A DNA stretch of 64,000 bases from Parasphingopyxis sp. CP4 (GTDB lineage: Bacteria; Pseudomonadota; Alphaproteobacteria; Sphingomonadales; Sphingomonadaceae), in contig NZ_CP051130.1 of assembly GCF_013378055.1 (NCBI RefSeq), positions 2,482,001 to 2,546,000 on the forward strand, given 5' to 3'. Positions 7,201 through 16,048 of the stretch are shown one piece after another. Both the position numbers and the translations under genes were made by a program. Below the pieces are notes generated by a model, which was not told where the DNA came from, did not search any database, and saw nothing but the letters and a program-made list of their open reading frames with translations. How positions within the stretch are numbered: position 1 is the first letter of the stretch; each line of letters starts with the position of its first letter.

Positions 7201-8535
7201 TTATGCTTTGAAGCTCACCGGAAGTTCGGTGATGGCGTGCACGAAATTGTTCGGCGCGCAGACCATCTCGCCATCCATATGCATGTCCGGGAAACGAACC
7301 AACAACTGGCGATAGGCGGCTTCAAGCTGCATCAGCGCGATCTGACGGCCAAGGCACACATGTTTGCCAAAGCCAAAGGCGAGATTTTTCGCTGCATTGG
7401 CGCGCTCGATATCGAATGTGTGCGGGTTTTCGAACATGGCCGGATCACGGTTCGCCGCGCCATACCACATGACAACCTTTTCGCCGGCGGCAAGAGCCTG
7501 GCCGCCAACTTCGGTATCCTCCATCACGGTGCGCTTCATATGGATCACCGGGCTCACAAGGCGCACGGCTTCCTGGATGGCATTGGGCAGGCGATCCAGA
7601 TCTTCGACCAATTTGGCTTTCTGGTCCGGATTTTCGGTGAGCAGTTTCATCATCCCGGAGATCGAATTGCGGGTGGTGTCATTGCCGGCAATGAAGATCA
7701 GTTCCCAGGCACCATAGAGATACATTTCGGGCATCTGGTCGCCATCGACCACGGCATTGGCGATCGCGCTCATCAGATCTTCGCGCGGTTCTTCCTGGCG
7801 CTTGCGGATCTCATGCATGCCATAATCGAAAAATTCGCGGACCCGGTCTTCCCAGCCATTATAGACACCGATCATTTCCGGGGTCGGCTGCAACAGGCCT
7901 TCGCGGATCGCACCAAAATAGGGCGCCATCTCGAGATCCGTCATCCACTGCACAAGCCGCGGACGATCGGCCTGGTCTACGCCCAGCAGTTCGGCGAGCG
8001 TGAAGAGCGGCAGCTGCGCGGCAAACTCATCGACGAGATTGCAATGCGGCGCCTTGGCAGCGAGATCGTCGAGCAATTCGCCGACTTTGACGTCCACCTT
8101 TTCCTTCAGCTTGGCGATATAGCCGGGCGTGAAGAAAGGCATGTGCTGGCGGCGCAGCTCGAGATGCGATTCTCCGTCGAGTGCGATCATATTGTCGAGC
8201 GCGGCCGGCGATAGCAGCGGATGCATATTGTCCGGATCGCCATAGGAAATATTCACCCCGCCCTTCTGGCTGGAGAAGAGTTCCGGCTTCTTGGAGATGG
8301 TTTTCACATCAGCATAGCGGCTGAATGTCCAATAGCCCGGCTCCTTCTCCATCGGCTCGTCCTGCCAATAGATCGGTGCCTTTTCGAGCAGCTCGGCATA
8401 GCCGTCGATCGGCTGGCCTTTGCGGAACAGGTCGATATCCGACAGATTGACGATCTCGCCGACATCGTAGACCGGATTATTGCGCGGCCCTGTCCAGTCC
8501 ACGCGGCTATACTGTTCGTGATTAAGCTCGAGCAT
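7201..8535 (-). CDS. Cytochrome P450
   Basis: A 444-residue soluble bacterial P450. Key motifs: I-helix IAGNDTTRNS (oxygen activation), EAVR (ExxR of the K helix), and the heme loop FGFGKHVCLGRQ with the proximal cysteine. There is no N-terminal membrane anchor. The heme loop and general layout resemble CYPs acting on hydrocarbons, terpenoids or sterols, but I cannot assign a CYP family. No ferredoxin or reductase gene is adjacent, so electron partners must be elsewhere. The palindrome CCCTTA-N9-TAAGGG lies about 55 bp upstream and may control it. Confidence 0.93.
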   Translation of the reverse strand: MLELNHEQYSRVDWTGPRNNPVYDVGEIVNLSDIDLFRKGQPIDGYAELLEKAPIYWQDEPMEKEPGYWTFSRYADVKTISKKPELFSSQKGGVNISYGDPDNMHPLLSPAALDNMIALDGESHLELRRQHMPFFTPGYIAKLKEKVDVKVGELLDDLAAKAPHCNLVDEFAAQLPLFTLAELLGVDQADRPRLVQWMTDLEMAPYFGAIREGLLQPTPEMIGVYNGWEDRVREFFDYGMHEIRKRQEEPREDLMSAIANAVVDGDQMPEMYLYGAWELIFIAGNDTTRNSISGMMKLLTENPDQKAKLVEDLDRLPNAIQEAVRLVSPVIHMKRTVMEDTEVGGQALAAGEKVVMWYGAANRDPAMFENPHTFDIERANAAKNLAFGFGKHVCLGRQIALMQLEAAYRQLLVRFPDMHMDGEMVCAPNNFVHAITELPVSFKA

Positions 8536-8588
8536 CGGGCGATTTCCTTCGGTCCATTATCTCTGGAGTGGAGACAATGTGTAACCGA

Positions 8589-8609
8589 CCCTTACGTTCA
8601 CGTTAAGGG
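8589..8609. promoter_or_regulatory. Palindrome upstream of the P450, LiuR-like
   Basis: CCCTTA-N9-TAAGGG with TTACGT and ACGT inside. It resembles a degenerate form of the site in front of the desaturase (24315-24333) and the TTTACGTNNACGTAAA operators known for MerR-family regulators of acyl-CoA catabolism. Confidence 0.4.
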
Positions 8610-8655
8610 CAATTTTCGAAGATCCGCTCCGGATGCGGCGGATTATCGTTATGCG

Positions 8656-9534
8656 CTATTCGGCGTCGGGACGATAATAGGGGCGATCGCCCTTGATCGT
8701 CGCACGCTCCATGATGCGCACCTGCGGGAAATAGTCGGACACCGCATTATGCTGGCAGGCGCGATTGTCCCAAAAGGCGATCGAACCGGCCTCCCATTTG
8801 AAGCGGCACTGATATTCGGGATTGGCGGCCTGCGCATAAAGATGGCGGAGGAGGTCGCTGCTCTCTTCGGAAGAGAGCCCCTTAATGTGGCTCGTAAAGC
8901 CGTTATTGACGTAGATTCCCGGCTCGCCGGTTTCAGGATGGGTCCGGATTACCGGATGCTCAACCGGCGGATATTTGTCGTGCAATTCCTCAGGTGCCTT
9001 GCCGAGCCGGCGCGCAAAGACGCGGGCAATGTCATGCACGGCGGTCAGCCCGACCACGAATTCGCGCATCTTGTCGGACAGCCCCATGAACGCCGCATGC
9101 ATGTCGGAGAAGAGCGTATCGCCGCCCACGTCCGGTACTTCGATGGCACGCAGGATCGAACCGAGCGAGGGTTCTTCGCGCCATGTGACATCGCTGTGCC
9201 AATTATTCTCCTGGCCCTTCGATTTCGGGCCGTGCGCGATGCGCAGAACTTCCGGGTTCTCCTGATCCTTGGGCGTGGCCGGATGGATTTCGAGCTCGCC
9301 GAACATCCGGGCAAAGGCCAGATGCTGTTCCTGGGTGATATGCTGGTCACGGAAAAAGATTACGCGATGATCGAGCAATGCCTGGCGGATTGCCGGAATC
9401 GCATCGCCAATGTCCGGCGCGCCAAGATCGATATCGAGCAGCTCGGCACCGATCGTCGGTGTCAGCGGGCGCAGCGTAAAGGGCAGCGCATCTGTGCTGG
9501 GTGCAGTTTCAATTGCAGAATCAATATCGGCCAT
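8656..9534 (-). CDS. TauD/TfdA family 2OG-Fe(II) dioxygenase
   Basis: A 292-residue enzyme. The iron site is seen as WHSDVTW (HxD) and the distal His in ACQHNAVSDY, with the downstream Arg (VRIMER) expected to bind 2-oxoglutarate. I start at ATG 9534 (MADIDSAIE), preceded by AGAGAGGA; the frame extends further upstream without family similarity. TauD/TfdA enzymes release sulfite from taurine or cleave aryloxyacids and similar compounds. No sulfonate transporter is nearby, so the substrate stays open. It is co-directional with the P450 (120-bp gap). Confidence 0.88.
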   Translation of the reverse strand: MADIDSAIETAPSTDALPFTLRPLTPTIGAELLDIDLGAPDIGDAIPAIRQALLDHRVIFFRDQHITQEQHLAFARMFGELEIHPATPKDQENPEVLRIAHGPKSKGQENNWHSDVTWREEPSLGSILRAIEVPDVGGDTLFSDMHAAFMGLSDKMREFVVGLTAVHDIARVFARRLGKAPEELHDKYPPVEHPVIRTHPETGEPGIYVNNGFTSHIKGLSSEESSDLLRHLYAQAANPEYQCRFKWEAGSIAFWDNRACQHNAVSDYFPQVRIMERATIKGDRPYYRPDAE

Positions 9535-9630
9535 GGCGTCGGGAATCCTCTCTCGATTTTTCTCGAAAGATGCGCTGATTCCGGAGTGAGGGCAAGGTCG
9601 GCGGATCGCCACCATGCCATCTGCGTCCGG

Positions 9631-10083
9631 TTATTGGGCGATGTGGTTCACCGCCTGCCGGGCCCCGGTCAGGGAAAATTCGACAATGTAGAAGCTGCCA
9701 TCGGTCAAGCCGTTGGCTACGCTTACCGTGCCGCCTTGCGTAAAAATGTCAGTCAATGGCCCGTCATAGCGGGTTGTCCAGATCAGCGCGTCTTTCGTAT
9801 CGTTGCAGGTGAAGGACGCGCCAAAAACGCCGGCATCGGCATTGAGCAGCATATCGGCTTCGTCTCCGGCTGTGCAGTTTGGCCCGGCCAGGTCGATAAA
9901 CATCAGGCATTGGGCATCATCGCAGATGATACCAAATGATGAGCCATCCTGATTTTCGGTTCCGGCGATCGACACATCGCCTGAATGTTCAGTGGCCCAA
10001 TCGCCAAAGCTGGAAGTTTGTGCCTGCGCGCCCGATGCCAAGACCAATGCTGCGGCCATGCTGGCCAGCCCGATGATTTTCAT
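9631..10083 (-). CDS. Small secreted protein of unknown function
   Basis: 150 residues with a Sec signal peptide cleaved after AQA (ATG 10083, preceded by AGGGGGC). The frame runs upstream of 10083, but that part lacks signal features. The mature protein opens with FGDWATE, a motif reminiscent of IalB-type periplasmic proteins, and contains four Cys likely forming disulfides. No catalytic motif. It probably forms a unit with the TauD-like gene 96 bp downstream, but the link is not shown by sequence. Confidence 0.65.
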   Translation of the reverse strand: MKIIGLASMAAALVLASGAQAQTSSFGDWATEHSGDVSIAGTENQDGSSFGIICDDAQCLMFIDLAGPNCTAGDEADMLLNADAGVFGASFTCNDTKDALIWTTRYDGPLTDIFTQGGTVSVANGLTDGSFYIVEFSLTGARQAVNHIAQ

Positions 10084-10238
10084 AATGCCCCCTATGTATG
10101 GCGCAACGCTATGCGACCTATGGGCGTTCGGCAAGCTGTCACGCTTGTCAGTGTGCAATCATTGGAACATTTTCGGTCTTCGCGCGCTTTGACTCTGGCT
10201 GCGCGCGGGGCGCGGCCGTGCATTTTTGGAGTATCACC

Positions 10239-10367
10239 ATGAAATTTGTCGCAATTTTTGCTGCGGCCATCGCGCTCGTCGCTGCCACCACGGCGTGCAA
10301 CACGATTGAGGGAATTGGCCAGGATATCGAATCCGTCGGTGAGACGGTGGCCGAGGAAGCACGCTAG
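10239..10367 (+). CDS. Entericidin A/B-like small lipoprotein
   Basis: 42 residues: a hydrophobic signal, the lipobox ATTAC, and the entericidin core CNTIEGIGQDIESVGE. Entericidins are a short lipoprotein toxin/antidote pair in enteric bacteria; alphaproteobacteria usually carry single copies whose role is unclear, often stress-related. GGAG (10228-10231) precedes the ATG. No second copy is adjacent, so a two-gene antidote/toxin arrangement is not present here. Confidence 0.85.
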   Translation: MKFVAIFAAAIALVAATTACNTIEGIGQDIESVGETVAEEAR

Positions 10368-10460
10368 CTGAGGCCCATGGGGCGGTTCTCGATCCCAATT
10401 TGATCCCTTGCGCAGCTCGGCCTATCGATAGGCCAACCAAATGCTTTCAGGGGATACCAA

Positions 10461-11807
10461 ATGCGCACTTCGATTCTGGCGCTCGCCGCGACTCTTGCCT
10501 TTGCTGCCACGCCTGCCGCGGCCCAGACCGACATCGCCGCTGAGGTAGAGGCCGATTACAGCGCATTTCTCGAAGAGCTATTCCTCGATTTCCATCGCAA
10601 TCCCGAGCTCAGCTATATGGAAACGCGGACGGCCGGCATCATCGCCGCCCAGTTGCGCGAAACCGGTGCCGAGGTAACCGAAGGCGTTGGCGGGACCGGT
10701 GTTGTCGGGATCATGCGGAATGGCGAGGGGCCGACCGTATTGGTGCGCGCGGATATGGATGGCCTGCCGGTCGCCGAAGATAGCGGGCTCGATTATGCGT
10801 CGACCGCCCGTCAGGTCGGCATTGATGGTGTGGAAGCACCGGTCATGCATGCCTGCGGCCATGACGTGCATATCACCGCGTTGATCGGCACTGCTCGGCA
10901 GCTCGCCCGGCTGCGCGATAGCTGGAACGGCACCATCGTGTTCATTGCGCAACCGGCCGAAGAACGGATTGGCGGCGCGCGCGCGATGATGGAAGACGGC
11001 CTTTATGAGCGCTTCCCAAGGCCCGAATATGCACTCGCTTTTCATGTGACCTCCGCGCTCCCCACCGGAACGATTGCGATGCAGCCCGGGCTCGTTGCCT
11101 CCTCTTCGGACAGTGTCGACATCACCGTCCATGGCGTTGGCGCGCATGGGGCCTATCCGCATATGGGCATCGACCCGATTGTGATGGGCGCACAGATCAT
11201 CACGAGCTTACAGACTTTGGTCAGCCGCACAGTTTCGCCGCTCGATCCGGCGGTCGTCACGGTCGGTGCGTTCCAGGGGGGCATCAAGCACAATATCATT
11301 CCCGATCGCGCGACCATGCAGCTGACGGTGCGCTCGAACGAACAATCGGTGCGCGAGACATTGCTCGAAGGCATTGCCCGCATTGCCGAGAATGTGGGGC
11401 GCATGAACAATCTACCCGATGATCTGTTGCCCGAGGTTGAAGTGTCGACAGAATCAACCCCGCCGACCATCAATGATGTCGAACTGTCCAACCGCCTGCG
11501 CGGAGTCTTCACCGGCAATTTTGGCGATGGCGTGGTGCTTGAACCGATGGAGCAGACTGGCATGGGCGCAGAGGATTTCGCCTATTTCGTCCAGCCCGAT
11601 ACCGGTGTCCGGGGCGCCTATTTCAGCGTCGGCGGAACCCCGCAATCGGCCTTTGATGCAGCAGCAGCCGGCGGCCCACCGATCCCGTCACACCATAGCC
11701 CCTTCTTCCGCGTCGAACCGGAGCCGTCCGTGCGGCTTGGCACCGAAGCGATGATTGTCGCGGTGCTCGATCTCCTCGCACCGGGATCGGGCGAAGCGGA
11801 CGATTAG
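10461..11807 (+). CDS. Secreted M20 family amidohydrolase, copy 1
   Basis: 448 residues with a Sec signal ending AAAQ, so periplasmic. Metal-binding motifs of the M20D amidohydrolase/aminoacylase group: RADMDGLP, MHACGHD (Cys and His ligands), QPAEE (catalytic Glu pair), AFHV and the C-terminal GAEDFA. The dimerisation lid (about 195-310) holds HGAYPH. These enzymes remove acyl groups from N-acyl amino acids or similar amides. A clear paralogue lies at 16049-17371. Exported forms are less common than cytoplasmic ones. Confidence 0.9.
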   Translation: MRTSILALAATLAFAATPAAAQTDIAAEVEADYSAFLEELFLDFHRNPELSYMETRTAGIIAAQLRETGAEVTEGVGGTGVVGIMRNGEGPTVLVRADMDGLPVAEDSGLDYASTARQVGIDGVEAPVMHACGHDVHITALIGTARQLARLRDSWNGTIVFIAQPAEERIGGARAMMEDGLYERFPRPEYALAFHVTSALPTGTIAMQPGLVASSSDSVDITVHGVGAHGAYPHMGIDPIVMGAQIITSLQTLVSRTVSPLDPAVVTVGAFQGGIKHNIIPDRATMQLTVRSNEQSVRETLLEGIARIAENVGRMNNLPDDLLPEVEVSTESTPPTINDVELSNRLRGVFTGNFGDGVVLEPMEQTGMGAEDFAYFVQPDTGVRGAYFSVGGTPQSAFDAAAAGGPPIPSHHSPFFRVEPEPSVRLGTEAMIVAVLDLLAPGSGEADD

Positions 11808-11925
11808 GCGAGAGAGTACGGGTTGCCACCCAAGAAATTCTATTCAGGTTATTTCTGACAAGCCGAATTCTTTCGTGCTAGCCCAGTTGCATTCCAAAAC
11901 CTGATTCGATCTTTAGGAGACTCAC

Positions 11926-12915
11926 ATGGCCCGCGCCTGGCACCTCAAATCCCGTCCCGAAGCAATGCCTGCCCCTGAGAATTTTGAGCTCAAGGAATTT
12001 GATCCGGGCGCGATGGGCGATGGCATGATCCGGGTGAAGAATAGCTGGCTGACTGTCGATCCCTATATGCGGGGCCGGATGCGCGATGTGAAAAGCTATG
12101 TCCCGCCATTCCAGATCGATGCCCCGCTTGAAGGCGGCGCGATCGGTGAGGTCATTGAAAGCCAGGCCGATGGATTTGCCGTGGGTGACATGGTGAACCA
12201 CGGCGCTGGCTGGCGCGACGAAGCGGTTATCGATGCCTCGACTGCGCAGAAGTTGCCGGAGCTTGGCGTCCCGGCGCAATCTTTCCTCGGCTATCTCGGC
12301 ATGCCGGGCATGACCGCCTATTTCGGCTTGCTCGAAATCGGCCAGGCCAAGGAAGGCGACACCGTATTCGTGTCGGGCGCCGCCGGCGCTGTGGGCTCGA
12401 CCGTGATCCAGATTGCCAAGGCCAAGGGCATGAAAGCAATTGGCTCGGCTGGTGGTGCAGATAAATGCGAATGGGTGAAATCGCTCGGCGCGGATGACTG
12501 CATTGACTATAAATCCGACGGCGATCTGCTCCACAAGATGATGGACGCGATGCCGAACGGCCTTGATGTCTATTTTGACAATGTCGGCGGCGAGCATCTC
12601 GATTGCGCCTTTGCGGTCGCCAACCCGGGCGCGCGCTTTGCCGAATGCGGCATGATCTCGGGCTATAACAGTACCGATCCGATGGAGTTCCGCTACATCA
12701 TGAACCTGATCGGCAAGGGCATCATGATGAAAGGCTTCATCGTCACCCAGTTCATGGCCCGGGCCGCCGAATTCTATCAGGATATGGGTGCGATGGTCGC
12801 CGACGGAAAACTGGAATCCCAGGAAACCGTCCATGACGGCATTGAGAGCCAGGTCGATGCCTTTATCGGCCTGTTCACCGGCGGCAATACCGGCAAGATG
12901 CTGGTGAAGGTTTAA
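11926..12915 (+). CDS. NADP-dependent oxidoreductase, CurA-like MDR family
   Basis: A 329-residue zinc-independent medium-chain reductase. N-terminal LTVDPYMRGRM and GGAIGEV are typical of curcumin reductase CurA and 15-oxoprostaglandin/leukotriene reductases; the Rossmann part has VSGAAGAVGSTVIQIAK and YFDNVGG. It would reduce alpha,beta-unsaturated ketones or aldehydes with NADPH in the cytoplasm. AGGAG sits before ATG 11926. It stands alone, convergent with the YpfJ gene. The true substrate is unknown. Confidence 0.88.
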   Translation: MARAWHLKSRPEAMPAPENFELKEFDPGAMGDGMIRVKNSWLTVDPYMRGRMRDVKSYVPPFQIDAPLEGGAIGEVIESQADGFAVGDMVNHGAGWRDEAVIDASTAQKLPELGVPAQSFLGYLGMPGMTAYFGLLEIGQAKEGDTVFVSGAAGAVGSTVIQIAKAKGMKAIGSAGGADKCEWVKSLGADDCIDYKSDGDLLHKMMDAMPNGLDVYFDNVGGEHLDCAFAVANPGARFAECGMISGYNSTDPMEFRYIMNLIGKGIMMKGFIVTQFMARAAEFYQDMGAMVADGKLESQETVHDGIESQVDAFIGLFTGGNTGKMLVKV

Positions 12916-12916
12916 C

Positions 12917-12941
12917 TCCTTCTCCCATCAAGGGAGAAGGA
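12917..12941. terminator. Symmetric hairpin between convergent genes
   Basis: A perfect 10-bp stem (TCCTTCTCCC / GGGAGAAGGA, loop ATCAA) lies directly after the CurA-like stop and before the YpfJ stop. Neither strand shows a proper U-tract, so it may be a weak terminator or a 3'-end stabilising hairpin for both convergent genes. Confidence 0.45.
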
Positions 12942-12949
12942 AAGCCCCG

Positions 12950-13849
12950 CTAAAGCCGGTTCGCCGAGAAGGTATCGCAGGCACTTGGATCCCCTTGCTC
13001 CAGCCCGCGGCGCAGCCAGCGCATGCGCTGCTCCGATGTGCCATGGGTGAAGCTTTCAGGAACCGTATAGCCCTGGGCCTGCCGCTGTAGCGTGTCGTCG
13101 CCAATCGCATTGGCGGCGCGCATGCCTTCTTCCATATCGCCCGGTTCCATCCGGTTGCGATTACGCGCGGCCCAGACGCCGGCATAGCAATCCGCCTCCA
13201 GCTCCATGCGCACCTGCAAGGCATTGCCCTCTTCCGAGCTCACCCGCTGTTGCTGCGAACGCACCTCACGGGCCCGGCCGGTGATATATTGGATATGATG
13301 GCCAACCTCATGGGCGATCACATAGGCTTGGGCGAAATCGCCACCGGCGCCCATGTCACTCTCCATCTGCTGGAAAAAGCTGGTGTCGAGATAAATGCCC
13401 TGGTCCGCCGGACAGTAGAACGGCCCCATCGATGCTTGCGCTGCGCCGCAGCCTGAGCGGGTACCGGCTTGATAGAAATGGAGCGTCGGCGGATCATATT
13501 GCGATCCATTTTGCCGGAACAGGCCGGTCCATGTCTGTTCGGTCGAGGTGAGGACGCGGCAGGCAAAGAGTTCCGCCTCGGTATCGCAGGCCTGTTGGGC
13601 ACCCGCGCTCTGCTCGGTCGCCGGGCCCGGCGCGACTTCGCCGAGTTGCAGCCCGCCGCCGGAGAATAGGAAATAGCCGATGATTGCGATGATGATCAGC
13701 GTGCCAAGCCCCATTCGCCGCCCCAACAGCATCGGCAGCAAACCGAGCAGCCCGCCAAGACCGCCACCGCCCATGCCGCGGCCGGATCGACCACCGCCAC
13801 GGCCATGATCGCGTGTGTTCCGGCTCGGATCCAGATCGTCGAGACGCAT
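12950..13849 (-). CDS. YpfJ-family neutral zinc metallopeptidase
   Basis: 299 residues starting at ATG 13849 behind GGGAGGGA. Gly/Arg-rich N-terminus, one membrane segment (about 47-63), then a domain with four or more Cys and the zinc motif HEVGHH (180-185). The conserved end GTSEQRMRWLRRG is typical of this family (DUF4344-like/YpfJ). It should be an inner-membrane protein with a periplasmic peptidase domain. Its physiological substrate is unknown. Most of the 5' side is very GC-rich but matches neighbouring codon use. Confidence 0.88.
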   Translation of the reverse strand: MRLDDLDPSRNTRDHGRGGGRSGRGMGGGGLGGLLGLLPMLLGRRMGLGTLIIIAIIGYFLFSGGGLQLGEVAPGPATEQSAGAQQACDTEAELFACRVLTSTEQTWTGLFRQNGSQYDPPTLHFYQAGTRSGCGAAQASMGPFYCPADQGIYLDTSFFQQMESDMGAGGDFAQAYVIAHEVGHHIQYITGRAREVRSQQQRVSSEEGNALQVRMELEADCYAGVWAARNRNRMEPGDMEEGMRAANAIGDDTLQRQAQGYTVPESFTHGTSEQRMRWLRRGLEQGDPSACDTFSANRL

Positions 13850-14025
13850 TGTGATTCCCTCCCACGGTTGATCGGATAATGCGCGAGCCGCGTGCCGGTT
13901 GCAATCGCGCTCCATGACCGACGATCGAATTGCGATGCACGTCTTTTGCCTTTTTCGGTTGCAACGGCGTGGCTGCGCCTCAACAAGCTGTCTCGAAACC
14001 GCGATTACAGCATGGAGATTCGTCG

Positions 14026-14811
14026 ATGTTCCTGACAGGCAAAACCGCCATTGTAACTGGATCCACTTCGGGGATCGGCCTCGCCTATGCAAAGGCGCTC
14101 GCGGCCGAGGGTGCCAATGTCATGATGAACGGCTTTGGCGATGCCGATGAGATCGAGGCGGAACGCGTTGCGCTTGAAACGGCTTCCGGAGCCAAGGCCG
14201 TTTATTCCGACGCCGATATGACGGACCCGGCCGCGATTGAGGCGATGGTGGCCCATTGCGCCGAGGAGCTCGGCACGCCGGACATCGCAATTGCCAATGC
14301 CGGGGTTCAGCATGTCGCACCGATCGAGGAATTTCCGGTCGAGAAATGGGACCAACTCATTGCAATCAACCTCTCATCGGCCTGGCACCTGACCCGGCTG
14401 GTTGTCGGCGGCATGAAGGAAAAGGGCTGGGGCCGCATCATCTATACCGCGTCCGCTCATTCGATGGTCGCGAGCCCGTTCAAATCGGCTTATAACGCTT
14501 CGAAATTCGGTCTGGGCGGGATCGCCAAAACCGTCGCGCTCGAGGCGGCCCAGGATGGCGTAACCGTCAATTGCATCAGCCCCGGCTATGTCTGGACACC
14601 GCTCGTCGAAAAGCAGATTCCCGACACAATGGCCGCGCGCGGCATGACGCGGGACGAGGTGATCAACGATGTGCTGCTCGCCGCGCTACCGACCAAGAAA
14701 TTCGTCATGCCCGAAGAAATAGCGAGCTTTGCGCTCTATCTGTGCCGCGACGAAGCCGCGCAGATTACCGGCGCAAACCTGTCGATGGATGGCGGCTGGA
14801 CGGCGCAATAG
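14026..14811 (+). CDS. bdhA: D-3-hydroxybutyrate dehydrogenase (SDR)
   Basis: 261 residues, the normal length. Start ATG 14026 follows GGAG (14014-14017); the frame is open upstream but the Rossmann strand begins at FLTGKTAIVTG. NAD-binding TGSTSGIG, NAGVQH, catalytic Ser143, Tyr156 and Lys160. The VQH after NAG and the HSMVASPFKSAY region are typical of BDH1-type enzymes, which interconvert 3-hydroxybutyrate and acetoacetate in polyhydroxybutyrate and ketone-body use. No phb genes are adjacent, so specificity is inferred from motifs alone. Confidence 0.82.
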   Translation: MFLTGKTAIVTGSTSGIGLAYAKALAAEGANVMMNGFGDADEIEAERVALETASGAKAVYSDADMTDPAAIEAMVAHCAEELGTPDIAIANAGVQHVAPIEEFPVEKWDQLIAINLSSAWHLTRLVVGGMKEKGWGRIIYTASAHSMVASPFKSAYNASKFGLGGIAKTVALEAAQDGVTVNCISPGYVWTPLVEKQIPDTMAARGMTRDEVINDVLLAALPTKKFVMPEEIASFALYLCRDEAAQITGANLSMDGGWTAQ

Positions 14812-14852
14812 GCGGCTGGCGACATCGCCAAGGATAGGATAGGCTGCTGCGC

Positions 14853-15509
14853 ATGACGGGGCGAGCACATGCAATATTCACCGCGATAACAGCGGCTTTG
14901 TTGGTGTCGTCCTGCGCCTATACGACCGGCGTGACCGGCACCGAGGCCGGCGCCGATCCCAATCAGGACCTGCCGACCTTTTGGCGGTCAATCGCGACAT
15001 TGGATGATCGTAGCCGGATTTCGACCTGGCGGCGGGCCTTTCGGGAAGGCGTTGCCGATGCGGCGGCCAGCGGCCATGCGAATGAAGTGGCTGCCGCAGG
15101 GGTGCTCTTGCAACCCGATGGTGGCCTTGCCGATCCGCGTCCGCCGGCTGGCTATTATCGCTGCCGCTTCATCAAGCTCGGATCGCAGGGCAGCGTGCCC
15201 CTATCCTATGTCGCCTATCCCTGGTTCCGCTGCCAGATCGAAGACCAGGGCGATACGCTTCGTTTCACCAAACTCACCGGGTCGCAGCGACCGCTGGGCA
15301 CCTTCTATCCGGAAAATCGCTTACGGATGATCTTTCTCGGGGTGCTCGTGCTTGGCGATGAAAGCCGGGCCCATGTCTATGGCCGCGATGCGAGCCGGGA
15401 TATGGCGGGTACGCTCGAACGGATCGGCGATGCCCGCTGGCGGATTGTGCTACCCTATCCGCGCTTTGAGTCGCTGGTCGACGTGATTGAACTGGTGCCG
15501 GAGGCGTAA
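14853..15509 (+). CDS. DUF4893 domain lipoprotein
   Basis: 218 residues with a lipoprotein signal (VSSC). The mature sequence follows the sphingomonad DUF4893 plan: a helical DDRSRISTWRRAF segment, PPAGYYRCRFIKLG, AYPWFRCQI, LTGSQRPLG, a GDE loop and a final ESLVDVIEL. The two Cys in RCRF and FRCQ may form a disulfide. It is probably attached on the periplasmic side. No biochemical function is known. It follows bdhA by 41 bp and may be read from the same transcript. Confidence 0.8.
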   Translation: MTGRAHAIFTAITAALLVSSCAYTTGVTGTEAGADPNQDLPTFWRSIATLDDRSRISTWRRAFREGVADAAASGHANEVAAAGVLLQPDGGLADPRPPAGYYRCRFIKLGSQGSVPLSYVAYPWFRCQIEDQGDTLRFTKLTGSQRPLGTFYPENRLRMIFLGVLVLGDESRAHVYGRDASRDMAGTLERIGDARWRIVLPYPRFESLVDVIELVPEA

Positions 15510-15541
15510 CGGGACGCGGATCTGTCGAGGGGAATTGGATT

Positions 15542-15994
15542 GTGGCTGTATCAGTGATCGAGGGGACAATCGAAGAAGTTGATGAGGGCCGCTCTCCGCC
15601 GCTTGGCAAAGCCACCATCTACAAACGCGTTACCTGGAATCCGGGAACTCAAAGCGAATATCGAAGATTTATAGTCGACCGATCGACCAATCCCTATATC
15701 GAACCGGGCATGACGGGCCGTTTCTATACCTGCTCCAACTTTGACCAGCGCGGGATCTATGGCTTTCGCGGCGCTGATGGCGAGAGCCATTTTGCCTGGC
15801 CGGGTGGCGGGACCTTGTTGTGGAAAATCGCGCTCGGCACCGGCATCTTATGGTCGGGTTTAACACTGGCGACGGAGGGGGATATTCCGATCCTGGCGCT
15901 GATCATAATGGCAGTCGGAATTGTCGCGCTTGTTGTGAATGCACGGAATCGCAAGGCCGGAGAAGAATTGTTCAATGCAGATTTGGACGGCTGA
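15542..15994 (+). CDS. Hypothetical protein with two C-terminal membrane segments
   Basis: 150 residues from GTG 15542 (GAGGGG upstream). Residues 1-90 form a soluble beta-rich part; about 93-112 and 116-133 are hydrophobic, then a short charged tail. There is no signal peptide. The gene is 32 bp after the DUF4893 gene and in the same direction. I do not recognise the family. Confidence 0.6.
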   Translation: MAVSVIEGTIEEVDEGRSPPLGKATIYKRVTWNPGTQSEYRRFIVDRSTNPYIEPGMTGRFYTCSNFDQRGIYGFRGADGESHFAWPGGGTLLWKIALGTGILWSGLTLATEGDIPILALIIMAVGIVALVVNARNRKAGEELFNADLDG

Positions 15995-16048
15995 CACTTT
16001 CCTCGATACACACCCCATCCAACCCGACTGAATTTCACGGAGAGACCC

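Noticed and set aside
8221-9939. 572-codon plus-strand frame opposite the TauD-like gene
   Set aside because: It spans the ends of three real minus-strand genes and their spacers, lacks motifs, and reflects codon bias.
10239-10367. Entericidin toxin/antidote pair
   Set aside because: Only one short lipoprotein is present, with no second copy on either side, so a two-part system cannot be claimed.
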